Source: Prochilodus magdalenae (lineage: Eukaryota; Chordata; Actinopteri; Characiformes; Prochilodontidae). From it: a stretch of DNA of 64,000 nt. Shown one piece after another: positions 9,945 to 21,904 of the stretch. The notes below the pieces were generated by a model. That model had not been told where the DNA came from and did not search any database. It saw only the letters and a list, made by a program, of their open reading frames with translations. The position numbers and the translations under genes were made by a program. Position 1 is the stretch's first letter; each line of letters begins with the position of its first letter. Location of the stretch: positions 55,001 to 119,000 of the forward strand of contig JAMWET010003396.1 in the NCBI GenBank assembly GCA_024036415.1, written 5' to 3'.

Positions 9945-10965
9945 TGACTTCTTGACCAATCTGAGGCTGTGTTTGTGAGTTCTCAACCACTTAGAGGCAG
10001 TGTTCCTCACTTCTCAACCAATCAGTGGCAGTGTTCCTGACTTCTCGACCAATCAGAGGCAGTGTTCTGACGTCTCGACCAATCAGAGGCAGTGTTCCTG
10101 GTGTCTCGACCAATCAGAGGCAGTGTTCCTCACTTCTCAACCAATCAAAGGCAGTGTTCCTGACTTCTTGACCAATCAGAGGCAGTGTTCCTGACTTCTC
10201 GACCAATCAGAGGCAGTGTTCTTGACTTCTTAAACAATCCAAAGCTGTGTTTTTGACTTCTTAACCAATCAGAGGCTGTGATCCTTACTGCTCGACCAAT
10301 CAGAGGCAGTGTTCTTGACTTCTTAAACAATCCGAAGCTGTGTTTTTGACTTCTTAACCAATCAGAGGCTGTGATCCTTACTGCTCGACCAAACGGAGGC
10401 AGTGTTCCTGACTTCTTGACCAATCAGAGGCAGTGTTTTTGGCCTTTTGACCAATCAAAGGCAATGTTCCAGGCTTCTTAAAAATTTAGAGGCTGTGTTT
10501 GTGAGTTCTCAACCACTTAGAGGCAGTGGTCCTGACTTCTTGACCAATCAGAAGCTGTGTTCCTCAGAGGCTTTGTTCCTGACTTCTCGAATAATCAGAG
10601 GCTTTGTTTCTAACTTATCATTCAACCAGAGGCTGTGTTCCTGATTGTTGTCCAATCAGAGGCAGTGTTTTTGGCCGATTGACCAATCAAAGGCAGTGTT
10701 CCGGACTTCTTAAAAAATCAGAGGCTGTGTTTGTGAGTTCTCGACCTCTTACTTCTTGACCAACCAGAAGCTGTGTTCCTGACTTTTTGACCAATCAGAG
10801 GCTTTGTTCCTGACTTCTCGAATAATCAGAGGCTTCGTTTCTACCAGAGGCTGTGTTCCTGATTGTTGTCCAATCAGAGGCTGTATTCCCCGTTTCTTGA
10901 CCAATCAAAGGCAATGTGCCCAACTTCTTGACCAATCAGGGGCTGTGTTCTTCACTTGTCGAGGT
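9945..10965 (+). repeat. 31-bp minisatellite carrying CCAAT boxes
   Basis: About 30 units of roughly 31 bp with the core 'GACCAATCAGAGGCAGTGTT' followed by CCTGACTTCTC. I count 19 exact CCAATCA heptamers, all on the plus strand, between about 10018 and 10938. There is higher-order structure. A three-unit block (~93 bp, containing 'AAACAATCC.AAGCTGTGT') is repeated back to back at about 10220-10405, and another block ('TTTTTGGCC..TTGACC') recurs near 10435 and 10668. No gene lies next to it. Confidence 0.92.
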
Positions 10966-12198
10966 AACAAAACTGTATATAAGTATGTCTATAGCTTTAA
11001 ATGTTTCCAAGATCATATTTCTTCATATATGACATCTTTTGATGTTGCATACGACCTGCGAGGGTTAAATTGAATAAGCCTAGCCTAACGCTATTCTATC
11101 CAGAGGTGTGCTTTGTCATGCTGAAGTGAGCATCCGGGCTATGACGTCTGGGGAAGCTGATGAATATTGGACGGACTTTTTATCCTGTACAAATGGACCA
11201 ACCAAATCCCTCACAAATGATATTACCGGGCCTCTTCTGGTAAAACTAATCTAGCCCAAAAAGCACTCTCACGTTGGCCTGATTAATCAGAAAGATAAAG
11301 ACTGGGTTGGAAAGTGGTCAGGCAAAAATGAAATATGACATAACCCAATGAGACCAAGAAGTATTTGGAGGAATCTGTTGGATTATGGGCCTTTTATGGA
11401 ACTTGTTGAAGGTATCTGGGAAGTGAGGCTTAATAAGAATGTGATTTAGCCACATTTTGGCAGTTCAGCAAGACTTTAAACTAAAAAACTGTCACCGCAA
11501 TGATTTCAGTGGGTTTATATTATCTCCAGAGTGCCATGCGGGACCAGCAGAGTCTTTTATAAATCCACAACAGTATCCCGTGACAATAACTTTGAATAAA
11601 TCCATTTTAAGTCATGTGTAAGATGAAGAAAGGAGTTCCAGTGTGTATCTTGCCTCATTTTTCCAGCTTCCAGATTTTAAAACGCTGGTTTGGCACTCGC
11701 ATTGTGCTCTCCTGCTCTGGCTGAATGCCAGCATGCTCTGTTTCTCCTTTTCTTATTCTCGTTTTCTTTGCTCCTTTTTTTCCGACACAGTTTATTATTT
11801 GTCGGTAAAGAGCGGCGAGCTCGGGCGGTACGGTCAGTGGCTCGCCACAATGGACGCCCTGTGGGGGGTGACAGGGGGCACGGTTAGCGGGCGTGGTGTT
11901 TCCAAGCTGGAAGGGTGCCAGTGAAGTGTTTTTAACACCATTGTTGTTACGCTGTGCTAAGCTACACTACACTACGGGCCAGTGGGTAATGTCCACAAAG
12001 CAAACACTGGGTAGGGTGGTGGGTAGGAGAGGGGACAAGGAGGGAGGTGGAGTTAAGCTAAGCTTTAGCTAATGGCTAAAGTTGTTAGCATGATGCAGGG
12101 TAGTCTGCTTTTTTCTCTGGCTGTCTTTCCGTCTATCAACTCCAATTGTTCTGACTGTGACTCTCTGTGTATTGTCAAATTAGAGGAATAATCAACTG
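10966..12198. other. Intergenic; unique segment 11640-11940 stands out
   Basis: No gene recognised. About 11640-11940 is unique, becomes GC-richer and contains 'GTTTATTATTTGTCGGTAAA' followed by 'CTCGCCACAATGGACGCC'. Such a block in an irx flank could be a conserved non-coding element, but conservation cannot be judged from one sequence. Confidence 0.35.
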
Positions 12199-12201
12199 CT
12201 T

Positions 12202-12279
<78 letters not shown>

Positions 12280-12305
12280 CTTTAATCCTGAAAAGAAATT
12301 ACAGC
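12199..12305 (-). repeat. (GATA)n with LINE/SINE 3'-tail remnant
   Basis: (GATA)n at 12202-12279 continues into 'GATCTTTAATCCTGAAAAGA'. Reverse-complemented, this gives a 'TTCAGGATTAAAGATC(TATC)n' end, like the 3' tails of fish non-LTR elements and like the plus-strand copy at 25240-25343. Confidence 0.6.
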
Positions 12306-13127
12306 ATTACAGCCACAACATACATTATATTTAAACTATATTACACATAAACTATATTAATGCACATTATTACAATAAATAGAAGACATAAATTAATATT
12401 TAATTTACAAGAATTAGCTAATTGATAAACTAATATCAATATATAATAATATTTGCACACCCATATAAGGCAGACTGGTTGTATTTACATTACAGCAGGT
12501 ATTGCACTAAATGAAATGAGGTAGATTAATACCCCGTGAGTATAACCATAACTAGTAGTTATAACATAACATGATTAATGCAATTAATTTAATGTAGTTG
12601 TTTGAACCAGATACATTTTCTAACATAAATAAATGAAAATATATGAATTCAACTAAATATGATTGGTGGAAAAGGGCTAATTTTGTTTTTTGACCACAAA
12701 ATATATTAACAAAACAAGTATATTAATTCAGATGTGAAATACCTATATACAATACCACTGTCCAAAGTACAGTCTTTAAGATCACCAAAATCATCCATTT
12801 AGATGGGGGTACCTAAACTTTTGACTGAACTTCTGTCTCCAAAATGGCAAATGCATTATTCTTTTTCTAAATAATTATAGACTTTTTATATTAATAGATA
12901 CATCTTTTTTTTTGCACATTGTAAACAGCAGCTGTACGAATGAGGCATACATGTAAAAATAGACAAAAATGGATATACATGTTAGTCTGTACGCATTCCT
13001 TCTAATAGGATCTCAAACCTTATAGAAAACATACTTAACATTAATGTAAATAGAGACGATGTTCAGAGCAGTGTAAGCATTTTAATGATCTGAAAAATGG
13101 AGATACAACAGTTTCTTACCTTAGCTT
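12306..13127. other. AT-rich intergenic with weak repeat fragments
   Basis: No gene. 12765-12830 is a degenerate TIR-element end ('CTAAACTTTTGACTGAACT'). About 12835-12950 looks like a poor copy of the dispersed ~160-bp repeat found at 24505, 26147 and 45590 ('CTCCAAAATGGCAA', then 'TGTAAACAGCAGCTG'). Confidence 0.45.
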
Positions 13128-13171
13128 GTATGTGTGTGTGTACTAATATATGTACATGTATGTATGTATGC

Positions 13172-13205
<34 letters not shown>

Positions 13206-13649
13206 ATGTACGTGTAGGTACGTATGTATGTGAGTCTGTGTGTGTATATGTATGTATGTATTTATTTATGTATGTGTGTGTGTGTATGTGTGTGTGTGTG
13301 TGTGTATGTATGTAGGTGTGTATATGTATGTATGTGAGTCTCTGTGTGTGTGTGTGTATGTAGGTGTGTGTGTGTGTGTGTGTATGTTGGGGTGTATGAG
13401 AGTCTGTGTGTGTGTATGTATGTAGGTGTGTGTATGTATTTGTATGTACGTATGTATGTATGTGAGTCTGTGTGTATGTAGGTGTGTGCGTGTGTGTGTA
13501 CATATGTATGTGAGTCTGTGTGTGTATGTTGGTGTGTATGAGAGTCTGTGTGTGTGTGTGTGTATGTAGGTGTGTGTGTGTGTGTGTACGTATGTATGTA
13601 TGTGAGTCTGTGTGTATGTATGTGTGTGTGTATATGTATGTATGTATGT

Positions 13650-13705
<56 letters not shown>

Positions 13706-13749
13706 ATGTACGTGTGTGTGTGTGTATGTATGTAGGTGTGTGTATGTAG

Positions 13750-13780
<31 letters not shown>

Positions 13781-13802
13781 GGTGTGTGTGTGTGTATGTA
13801 TG

Positions 13803-13851
<49 letters not shown>

Positions 13852-13893
13852 ATGTATGTGAGTGTGTGTGTGTATGTGTGTGTATGTATGTAC

Positions 13894-13931
<38 letters not shown>

Positions 13932-13944
13932 ATGTATGTGAGTC

Positions 13945-13975
<31 letters not shown>

Positions 13976-14020
13976 GTGTGTATGTATGTACGTGTGTGTG
14001 TGTGTGTGTGTGTGTGTCTC
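13128..14020. repeat. ~900-bp (TG)n/(TATG)n compound array
   Basis: Alternating TG and TATG tracts with recurring connectors such as GTATGTGAGTCTGTGTGTG and TATGTAGGTGTGTG, so a higher-order minisatellite is superimposed on the microsatellite. Alternating purine-pyrimidine throughout. The very long His/Thr open frame on the minus strand (13204-14103) is produced by the repeat. Confidence 0.95.
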
Positions 14021-14394
14021 ACTCTGTCTACTTTCTTTCTTTTCTCACGCTGCTCCTCTTTCCGGAGAAAGGCCGCGCAGCACTGGAATGGTCTAGCTCC
14101 CATTACACACTACCTCACTTGCTCTGTCATCTCCACTGAGCCCCAGTGCACCCTGGGAAATTAAATAAACCCTGTGCTCCAGTCCTCCCAATTAGCATAT
14201 ATCCTGCCCAGTGGGTGATATCCTATAAACGGATAGTAATTTCAGGCCTAGCCCTCTCTAGCTTTATTACCGGGCTTACTGTACTCGCTGCTCATAAGAC
14301 GTATTTGATTTTTAGGAACTCTACAGCCATTTTCTTATTTACTAACTGGATCAGGAAGGAAACACACTCTGAGCCAATATAAAAGGGCACCCAA
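14021..14394. other. Intergenic, no gene recognised
   Basis: Unique sequence after the TG array. No exon evidence. Confidence 0.4.
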
Positions 14395-14848
14395 AAGGTT
14401 ACTTGACTTGTAACAACAGTGGAAACCATTTTACAAGATCCTTTATAGAACCATATACCACGTTCCCAATGATACAGTAGAACAGCTGAACAGTCAAAGG
14501 GTCATTTGTGCATGATTTACAATGCTTAACAAAATAACATATATAACCTACTGTACGTCTTACTAGGAGATAACCAGCGTTTAGCTTGCTGGCTTGTTTG
14601 TTTGTTAGGGTTAGTAAAACACTAATTTATGTGTATTAATGTATATTTGTATTTTAAAAAGTGCAGTAATTTCCTAAAAACAAGCACTGTGTTTACATCA
14701 CTCAAATATATACATCATTTATACATGAACAAAATACATTACATTACATTTACTGGCAAATAAATAAATTAATAATAAAAATCAATAATGATAATAATAA
14801 TAAAGACTAAAGTGGAAACTATCTCTCATTTTAGTGCACCAAATAAAC
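14395..14848. repeat. Duplicated segment, left copy
   Basis: Matches 15305-15760 in order: 'GACTTGTAACAACAGTGGAA', 'CCCA.TGATACAGTAGAACAGCT', 'TTGTTAGGGTTAGTAAA.CACT', an AT-rich middle, then 'ACTAAA.TGGAA' and 'TGCACCA'. The copies are diverged by substitutions and small indels, so the duplication is old. Confidence 0.75.
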
Positions 14849-14849
14849 T

Positions 14850-15303
14850 ACCTGTCAAAACTGTGTTGGTGATGTTAAAGACCCTACAGTGGTACACTGT
14901 ACAGCTCCACCTGCTGAGAGTCTGACCCAGTCCATATCCTGATCCACCACATCTACTCCTGATGTACACAGTATGATACTCCTCCATATCTCCACCTCTA
15001 ATATATATTTAGTGGTGTAAAAACTTTGATCTCTTTTTCTGCACAGTGTAAAAGCTCTAGTTCTCCTTTCAGGTTAGTGAATATTCATGATGGACCGACC
15101 AATAGAATCGCTCCAAACCTGCTTAGTAATAAACCTTGTTCTATCAGCTCCACTGCAGGGTAAGGAAGCTGCTCCATCCTCCTGTACAGCTCCACTCTGG
15201 AGGGGTTTATAGTTTCGTGTCCTCACTTTTATTCTACAGTAGAGATCAACAAGAGGTGAACCTGCTATGAGGACGGTGTCTGAACTTTTGACTGGTAGGG
15301 TAC
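14850..15303. mobile_element. Short TIR element (MITE-like), copy 2, between the duplicated segments
   Basis: The left end 'CTACCTGTCAAAACTGTG' and the right end 'GAACTTTTGACTGGTAGGG' are inverted repeats. The interior is the same as 5095-5515 and 21212-21740. Non-coding. It sits exactly between the two copies of the duplicated segment. Confidence 0.85.
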
Positions 15304-15304
15304 A

Positions 15305-15760
15305 GTGCCAAAAATGATCATATGACTTGTAACAACAGTGGAACCATTTTTACAAGGTGCTTTATAGAACCATTTAACATGTTCCCAGTGATACAGTAGA
15401 ACAGCTTAACAGTCAGAACAGCCAGTTCTGCATTATATGAAATGGTTGCCAATGATTTTTCATGTACATAACATGTGTCTACTTAATAACCAATGTGGAA
15501 ATGTTTTTGCTAGTGGGTTTGTTTTTTTGTTAGGGTTAGTAAACACTGAATTTTTTTTTATTAAAAATGCAAGAATTTATGAAAAAAATAAGCACTTTAT
15601 TTTATTTAAATTTTAGAAACATTCATTCATTGTACTGAAAAATAAGTTTTATAAGTTTTAAACGTTTTTTTTAAATATAATTTATGACAATACATTTACT
15701 GTTGAAAAAGAATACACTAACACTAAACTGGAATCCAGTGTAACGTTACTGCACCACTTA
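15305..15760. repeat. Duplicated segment, right copy
   Basis: Second copy of 14395-14848, beginning 'CATATGACTTGTAACAACAG' and running to 'TGCACCACTTATTTGACC'. Slightly more AT-rich than the left copy. Confidence 0.75.
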
Positions 15761-17535
15761 TTTGACCTCTATTTTCCAGATTTTTAAGCTCCTGAATTCT
15801 TGTCCCTATTTAATTTACAACCCAAGGCCGCTCAAACAAACTGAACCCGTACGAAATGTTTAAGAAAAGGCTCAAGGTCAATTTCAAGGGTCACTTTTTG
15901 TCATTTTAACACCGAATACCAGAGATTAGTGAGATGAAAGTGCGGTTGAGTTGTGCTGACCCTGTTCTGAGTATTTCTCATTATTCAGAAACCTGATATA
16001 CTCCAACAAGTCGTGTAGTGGTTTTACTCAGTTGCTGACACACGCACACACACATGTTCGCACACACACACACACATACGGGCCAGTTCAAGCGGGTGGC
16101 AGTTCTGCAGAAAGGCATTCCGGCCCTGGAGGAGAGCTCAGCCCAATCCAAATGGGACCGAGCTGCTTTAGATTGCTCTGGCAGTCTCGGAATACCGCTC
16201 ACTGGTGTTCTCCACTAGATCATTAAACCCCTCTCGCCCTCTCTCTTTTCACCTCTCCATGTATATACAGAGTGACTCTCTCTTTTTCTTTTTCTCTCTT
16301 CTCGCTCTCTCTTTCTAAACCTCCATCCCCCTTTGTTTACCTCTCCCTCTCTCTCTCCTCAAACATCGCACCTCCTCACAGAAGCCATTCAAATCACCGG
16401 CGTATAACCGCTACAGCCGGAATAAATAAAGCTTGATACTCCTGGACTTTCTTTCTTCCCCTCTTCCCTGTGCAGACCATCTCCTGTCCTGGCGTTCCCG
16501 AGTCTTTGGGGCTGTGAATCGGCCCGTTTTTGTTCCTGGCCTGGCTGCGATGGATGCCGCTTCCCCCTGGTTTAATTGGAAACCTAAATACTTTAGGTAA
16601 TGCTCGGCCCCTGGGACCCTCCACTGCCAGATCCATTACCCACACGCTCACAGCAGACACAGTGGCTCTCCCAGGCGCGGAGGGGCTAACTGAGACCCCC
16701 CCCTCAATCTCACTCCCCCTCCCTACTATACCCCCCTTACAGCTGTCCTCCTCGACAACCCAGGCCCTTCATTACCGAAATAGAAATCTGTGTCCTAAGT
16801 TCCTAAGTGCTGCAACATTGCTAAAGCTAAATATCCATCTCCCCCGGGAGCTAATTACGCTCAAGCACTGGCAACATGGATTCCATTTTCTCTCTCTCTC
16901 TCTCTCTTTCTTTTTCTCTCTCTTCTTTTTTTCGCCTCAAATAACTGTAAAAGCAATTTGAGCATTTTTCAATTAATTAAACACATAGTCTCCCAGTAAC
17001 CTCTTGTCATTTTGCCCTGCAGGACTAAAGCTAATTTGTGTAAGAGAGAGAGAGCGAGTGAGAGAGACTGGGGGAAGGGCCATGGTGTTTTCATCTTTAA
17101 AGAAATGCCCATACAAAGGAATTAAACGGAGAAGATTCCCAATGTTCCAGACAGAGGGGGGAGAAAGACATGTCAACTTGCCGAGCAATCCAAGATGACA
17201 GCGTTCCGGCCAAAGTTGCCAGGCGCATGTTAGATCTGGTTTGCTATAAGCTAGTGTTAGTGTTGGCTAGGCCAAAGGTCAAACGTGGGGGGGGGGGGGG
17301 CTTTACTTCCCACTGTGTCATATAAAAAGAACTACCCTTAAATAAGGGTGGCTGATAGGGTTCTTTGGAGTGACACCATAGGAGAGCCACTTTCGGTTCT
17401 CTGAAAGAATCCATGACTTTTTAGGGAACTTGAAAATGAGATGTGTGAATCTGAAGTTAATGATGTCCATATGTGGTTTAATCCAAATTAGATTTTATTA
17501 GAATATCATATTGTGTTCATTTTTCAACGCTGATT
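15761..17535. other. Gene-free, mostly unique sequence
   Basis: Small (CA)n near 16039-16080, CT-rich tract 16230-16375, CT run 16888-16925, poly-G at 17287-17300. The blocks 16380-16660 and 16800-17050 are non-repetitive with TAAT-type sites ('GGGAGCTAATTACGCTCAAG', 'TTTTCAATTAATTAAACAC') and could be enhancers of the irx cluster. This is inference. Confidence 0.35.
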
Positions 17536-17539
17536 ATTA

Positions 17540-18262
17540 AATTTTTGCCATCTACTAGGGTAGACTATGTATGTTTCTGATACTGCACATCTGCATTTAC
17601 ACTCTGAATGGTAAGCTCTCCTACTCTGTTCTGATTGGTGCCAGTGTATCATCCTACCAAAAGCTCCACCCCCCTCCAACACTGCTATAGCAGTTTTCGC
17701 AGTGGTGTTGATTCGGATGTATCAGTTTGACCCAGAGTCCGATCCTGAAAGTCTGTGTAAGGGCGTGCCAAGATTGCAAGTAGGCGGGCAATAAGGATAC
17801 ACTGTTACACGATGATGTCATGGTGGAATTCCAACGAGGCCTTCCAGGCAGCTGAGGAAAGTGGTCTCTGTGGGAGATTTCCTTCTGGGCTGTACTATGG
17901 CTCTTCAGAATGTTCTATTTAATACCAGGGGAAAGTGACATCTCGCTACAAGCTCCTCCCCCAGACCGCTGTGGCTGTTCTTACAGTGGCGTCTGATCTG
18001 CAGGACTAGTTGGATCCAGAGTCCGATCACCTTTACCAGCTAGACTGGAGCAGGATGTTTCGGGGTGCTCAGTTTTCACTGGTTTAGCTATCTGTGTGTT
18101 GTGTGAGGGCATTGTGAGCTTACTAGTAGGCGGGCGATAAGGACTGTGTTACAAGATGATGTCACCAAGTAACAGAGAATAGCGGTGGGATTCCAACGAG
18201 GCCTTTCAGGGAACTGAGAAAGGTGGTTTCTGTGGGAGGGAGTTTCTTCCTCTGCCAGTCGC
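17540..18262. repeat. Imperfect tandem duplication, ~360-bp unit
   Basis: Two diverged copies, about 17560-17900 and 17930-18262. Shared landmarks in order are 'AGCTCC.CCCCC' with 'GCTGT/ATAG..GTT.T.', 'CCAGAGTCCGATC', 'GTAGGCGGGC.ATAAGGA', 'GATGATGTCA', 'TTCCAACGAGGCCTT.CAGG' and 'TCTGTGGGAG'. Origin unknown. Confidence 0.65.
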
Positions 18263-18935
18263 TTTTGGCTTTAGAACTTAGACGAACGTTGACATACAGA
18301 AAAGGATACGATGCATTAAAGGAAAGAGGAGAAAACAGAAAGTTAACCACCACTGTAAATTTCAACATTGCAGCAAACCAAGTACCCACCAATCCCCTCT
18401 CCGAAACCCCCTTCGACACCACACTGAGCATGAAGTTACTGTGGAGTGAAGGCCTGGAGATGCCTTGCACCCTCAATGTAACATCAAGCTAAAAGTGGTT
18501 CCCATGTTAATAATTCACAATGCATATATTAATTATGGCTATGAAGTGTAACACATTCAATCACTATTCATGGCTGAGGTTTATAATGCCTTTTAAACGC
18601 ATTATAACATGGTATGATGTGAACTTCCATAGACCCTGTATTCATAGACAGTATGACACATCCAAAAGCCATAATAAATCTCCTTGGGACATGGTAACAG
18701 TACTTTGTAACATATGTATAACGTTCCATAAATAGGTCGTAACACAAGTATCACTATTCACTATAATGTCCTTCAAATGGATAATGAGTTATAAGGCCAT
18801 TATGGAGCACTTATAAAGCACTAGAGCACTTATAATACATATTAACAATTATAAGCGTTTAAAATGCCATTATGTGATGGTTTCAAGCGGCATTCAGAGC
18901 TCACCTGTGGCTGAAACATATCTAGTAGCATGTCA
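18263..18935. other. Intergenic, AT-rich, no gene recognised
   Basis: Contains several variants of 'ATTATAA', 'CTTATAA' and 'CATTATGG' around 18730-18860, a loosely periodic AT-rich stretch. No known family. Confidence 0.4.
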
Positions 18936-18936
18936 C

Positions 18937-19160
18937 AGTTCCGAGGAGAATTCCCTGTAGACTGGGATTGTATCCACTGCTGGTAGACCCGTATGACCGT
19001 ACGCTTCCATACACCTGCAGATTCAGCTACTTCCTTCACACTATGGTCTTTGGCCACGCCCACATGCAGTCACTCCTTTTAGCCAATCATTAACATCTGC
19101 TCTGGAGCCATTTTCCACACATGGAACGAGACATTCCCTGCACTGTACCACCTCTTCCCA

Positions 19161-19165
<5 letters not shown>
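18937..19165 (-). mobile_element. Tc1-like deletion derivative (family B), copy 2
   Basis: Best-preserved HTH block. The minus strand from 19063 reads GVAKDHSVKEVAESAGVWKR, then TVIRVYQQWIQSQSTG and NSPRNC, a helix-turn-helix DNA-binding segment typical of Tc1 transposase N-termini. The left boundary is near the shared deletion junction ('CACAGTTCCGAGGAGAATT'). Beyond the HTH it shares 'CATGGAACGAGACATTCCC' with 50205-50465 and 58834-59178. Confidence 0.8.
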
Positions 19166-19202
<37 letters not shown>

Positions 19203-19212
19203 ATATATATAC
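19161..19212. repeat. (CTAT)n/(AT)n microsatellite
   Basis: Directly abuts the Tc1-like remnant, at the position of its outer end. Confidence 0.9.
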
Positions 19213-19486
19213 ATGTTTGTTTGTTTTTTTACATTTATAGCTATTTATGAATATAGGCTTCATAGAAAATGTTGTCAACTGACCTAGACATTATGTCAAA
19301 TTGGCATCACAGCTTTCTGACTAGTGTATTAAGTGTTTGGATCTAGTGTAAGGTCTTTATGATTATATAGCTTTATAACCGCCACAGTAACACATTAGTA
19401 TGAATATGATATCATGAGGATTCATTCGTAGACGGAAACATCAGGACCGGTAGCAACTTTAAATCAGTGGTAATCCCCTCCGCCCT

Positions 19487-19666
<180 letters not shown>

Positions 19667-19779
19667 ACGAGCACACATACACGGATGCGTAGACGCTAAC
19701 ATATACACACACATACACAAAGGATCCCACCACAATCACGCACACTGTCTCCCACACACTGCTGTCAGTTAGTCAGATC

Positions 19780-19818
19780 AGAGGCGTGCGTGAAATCCAC
19801 CTAATGGGCATTATGGGC

Positions 19819-19858
<40 letters not shown>

Positions 19859-20640
19859 TTCATCTAGGCAAGGGCCTGTTTCAATTCGCCTACCTGCGCG
19901 CAGTGTGTGAAAGAGGGGTGGAGAGAAATAAAGACAGTAATTATGGGAGAGTAAAAAGAAATTGTGACAGTGTCAACAAATCACGACCCCGAAAACAAAA
20001 AGAGAAGATGGTCTAATAGCGGATCTCTCCTGAGCGCCGAGTGCTGATGGAAAATGTGTGGTGGTGCCCTTTTCTTCTCTTCTCTTAGGGTGAACTCTGT
20101 GCTCCCCCGCGGCTCCTCTCATCAGAGAGATGATCGCTGATTCCGTCTGGCTTCACTTTCAAAGCACTGCTTAAACGGGCTCCCGCAAAGACAGAGGCAC
20201 GGCCTTCAACCTCGCACACCTCTCCGCTCTGCCACATGCCTGCTTCACTCTCGCTCTCGCTGTCTATCCCTCTTTCCTCCCCGCTCAGATGATCCAGACC
20301 AGTTCGGTGGGCAGGCGTAAGTGGCTGTGAGAAGCTCTGGGCTGCTTAGGTTGAGGCCTAAGCTACAACAGTATGGCTCACACACTCAAGCCAGTGTACC
20401 ATACAATGATGTTGGCACATGAGGTCACACGTATGTCCATATAAGGGCTGGGTAATATGATGCTGTATTGCTATTGTTAATGTTGGTTCCAATAGCACAC
20501 TGTGGATAGCGTCATTACAATATCCACATTATGGATAAACACTGATAACATGTTTTTAAAAAATGGAATAAAATTTAATGACGTGTAGGAATTAATATTA
20601 TTATTACTATTTGCATTATTATTAATAATAGTAGTAGTAT
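19780..20640. other. Gene-free unique block, possible regulatory sequence
   Basis: (CT)n at about 19820-19856. The sequences 'GGGCCTGTTTCAATTCGCC', 'ACAGTAATTATGGGAGAG' and 'GTGTCAACAAATCACGACCC' are non-repetitive and moderately GC-rich. No exon features. A regulatory role is inferred from location only. Confidence 0.3.
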
Positions 20641-20699
20641 ATGTATATGAGTCCCCTCTGTGATGATCTGGGAGTGTTCTAATTATGTGGTAATGAGTT

Positions 20700-21090
20700 C
20701 TTTGGTTGAGGTGACAGCATGACGGATGTGAGCCACCGTGCCTACACTGAGCTTATAGCTGATCATCCTACCAGGGAACGCAACACTCCTCTCCCTGTAT
20801 TCCAAGACTACAATACCGGGGGTGTGTACAGAGCTACCAATGTGACTGATTAGCACGATGAACAATCGGGAGCATTCACACATCTAGACTGGCCCGCAGA
20901 ATCCCCAGATTTGAATCCTCTTAGATATCTGTGGGACTGCCTGTAACAACCAGCACAACGCCAGGGAAGGCGTCCACCAAGCCTGGACCAAGTGACCAAG
21001 TGTCTAAACGTTGATCCAGAACCTCGTCCAGTCCAGCCCAAATCCAGTCACAGCTGTTACTGGTGCTGGTGGAGGTGTTACACACTGCCG
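20700..21090 (+). mobile_element. Tc1/mariner transposase fragment with the DDE C-terminal motif
   Basis: On the plus strand 20884-20946 reads LDWPAESPDLNPLRYLWDCL and then a stop. The WPA.SPDLNP motif is the signature around the last catalytic residue of Tc1-type transposases. An in-frame stop also lies just upstream (near 20850). The following sequence ('GCCAGGGAAGGCGTCCACCA', 'GATCCAGAACCTCGTCCAGT') is homologous to the part of family B that joins the HTH in the deletion copies, for example at 50448-50545. This copy keeps the region the others lost. Inactive. Confidence 0.8.
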
Positions 21091-21211
21091 GGTAGGGGAC
21101 TTTGTCTGGTCATCTTATATTATATGTATATATATCGTCTGCTACAGTTTATTAAATCTAATAAATTAATTATAATAATAAAACCTATATACCCCGCTGT
21201 ACATATATATA

Positions 21212-21740
21212 TACAGTACTACTCAAAGGTTTAGAGTTGGTGGTCTTATAGACTCTACAGTGGTACACTGAACAGCTCCACCCAATGAGAGTCTGACCCA
21301 GTCCATATCCTGATACCCCACATCTACTGCTGATGTACACAGTATGATACTCCTCCATATCTCCACCTCTAATATATATTTAGTGGTGTAAAAACTTTGA
21401 TCTCTTTTTCTGCACAGTGTAAAAGCTCTAGCTCTCCTTTCAGGTTAGTGAATATTCATGCTGGACCGACCAATAGAATCGCTCCAAACCTGCTTAGTAA
21501 TAACCCTTGTTCTATCAGCTCCACTGCAGGGTAAGGAAGCTGCTCCATCCTCCTGTACAGCTCCACTCTGGAGGGGTTTAAGGTGGACTGTATAATTCCA
21601 TGAGAGGGTTTTAAGGTGGACTGTATAATTCCATGAGGGCTAGTTTATAGTTTGGTGTCTTTAATTTTATTCTACAGTAGAGCTTTAAGATACACAGAAG
21701 GAGAATCTGCTCTGAGGAGCCAGGAAGCTTTAGACTGGTA
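21212..21740. mobile_element. Short TIR element (MITE-like), copy 3, complete
   Basis: The left end 'CTACTCAAAGGTTTAGAG' and the right end 'AAGCTTTAGACTGGTAGTGG' are imperfect terminal inverted repeats. The interior matches 14880-15300 and 5095-5515. Contains the duplicated 'AAGGTGGACTGTATAATTCC' piece. No coding capacity. Confidence 0.85.
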
Positions 21741-21904
21741 GTGGAATCAGTGAGAATGTGTTCACTGATGGAAGATCATGTGTAAAAGAAAATAAGGGAT
21801 TTTAGATGTTGACCTGTAGACGTCTGCAAAGAAACACCTCAAACAATAATGATCTAAAGCACACACTTTGGATAGAATGCTTGATTTTGTATGATGTCAG
21901 GTAA

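Noticed and set aside
9945..10965. CRISPR-like array
   Set aside because: Units are contiguous diverged copies without unique spacers, in a vertebrate genome.
13204..14103. 299-codon open frame on the minus strand rich in His/Thr
   Set aside because: Produced by the (TG)n/(TATG)n array. No non-repeat protein sequence of note.
20884..20946. SPDLNP fragment as a functional transposase
   Set aside because: Stops on both sides and no FSDES or HTH in frame nearby.
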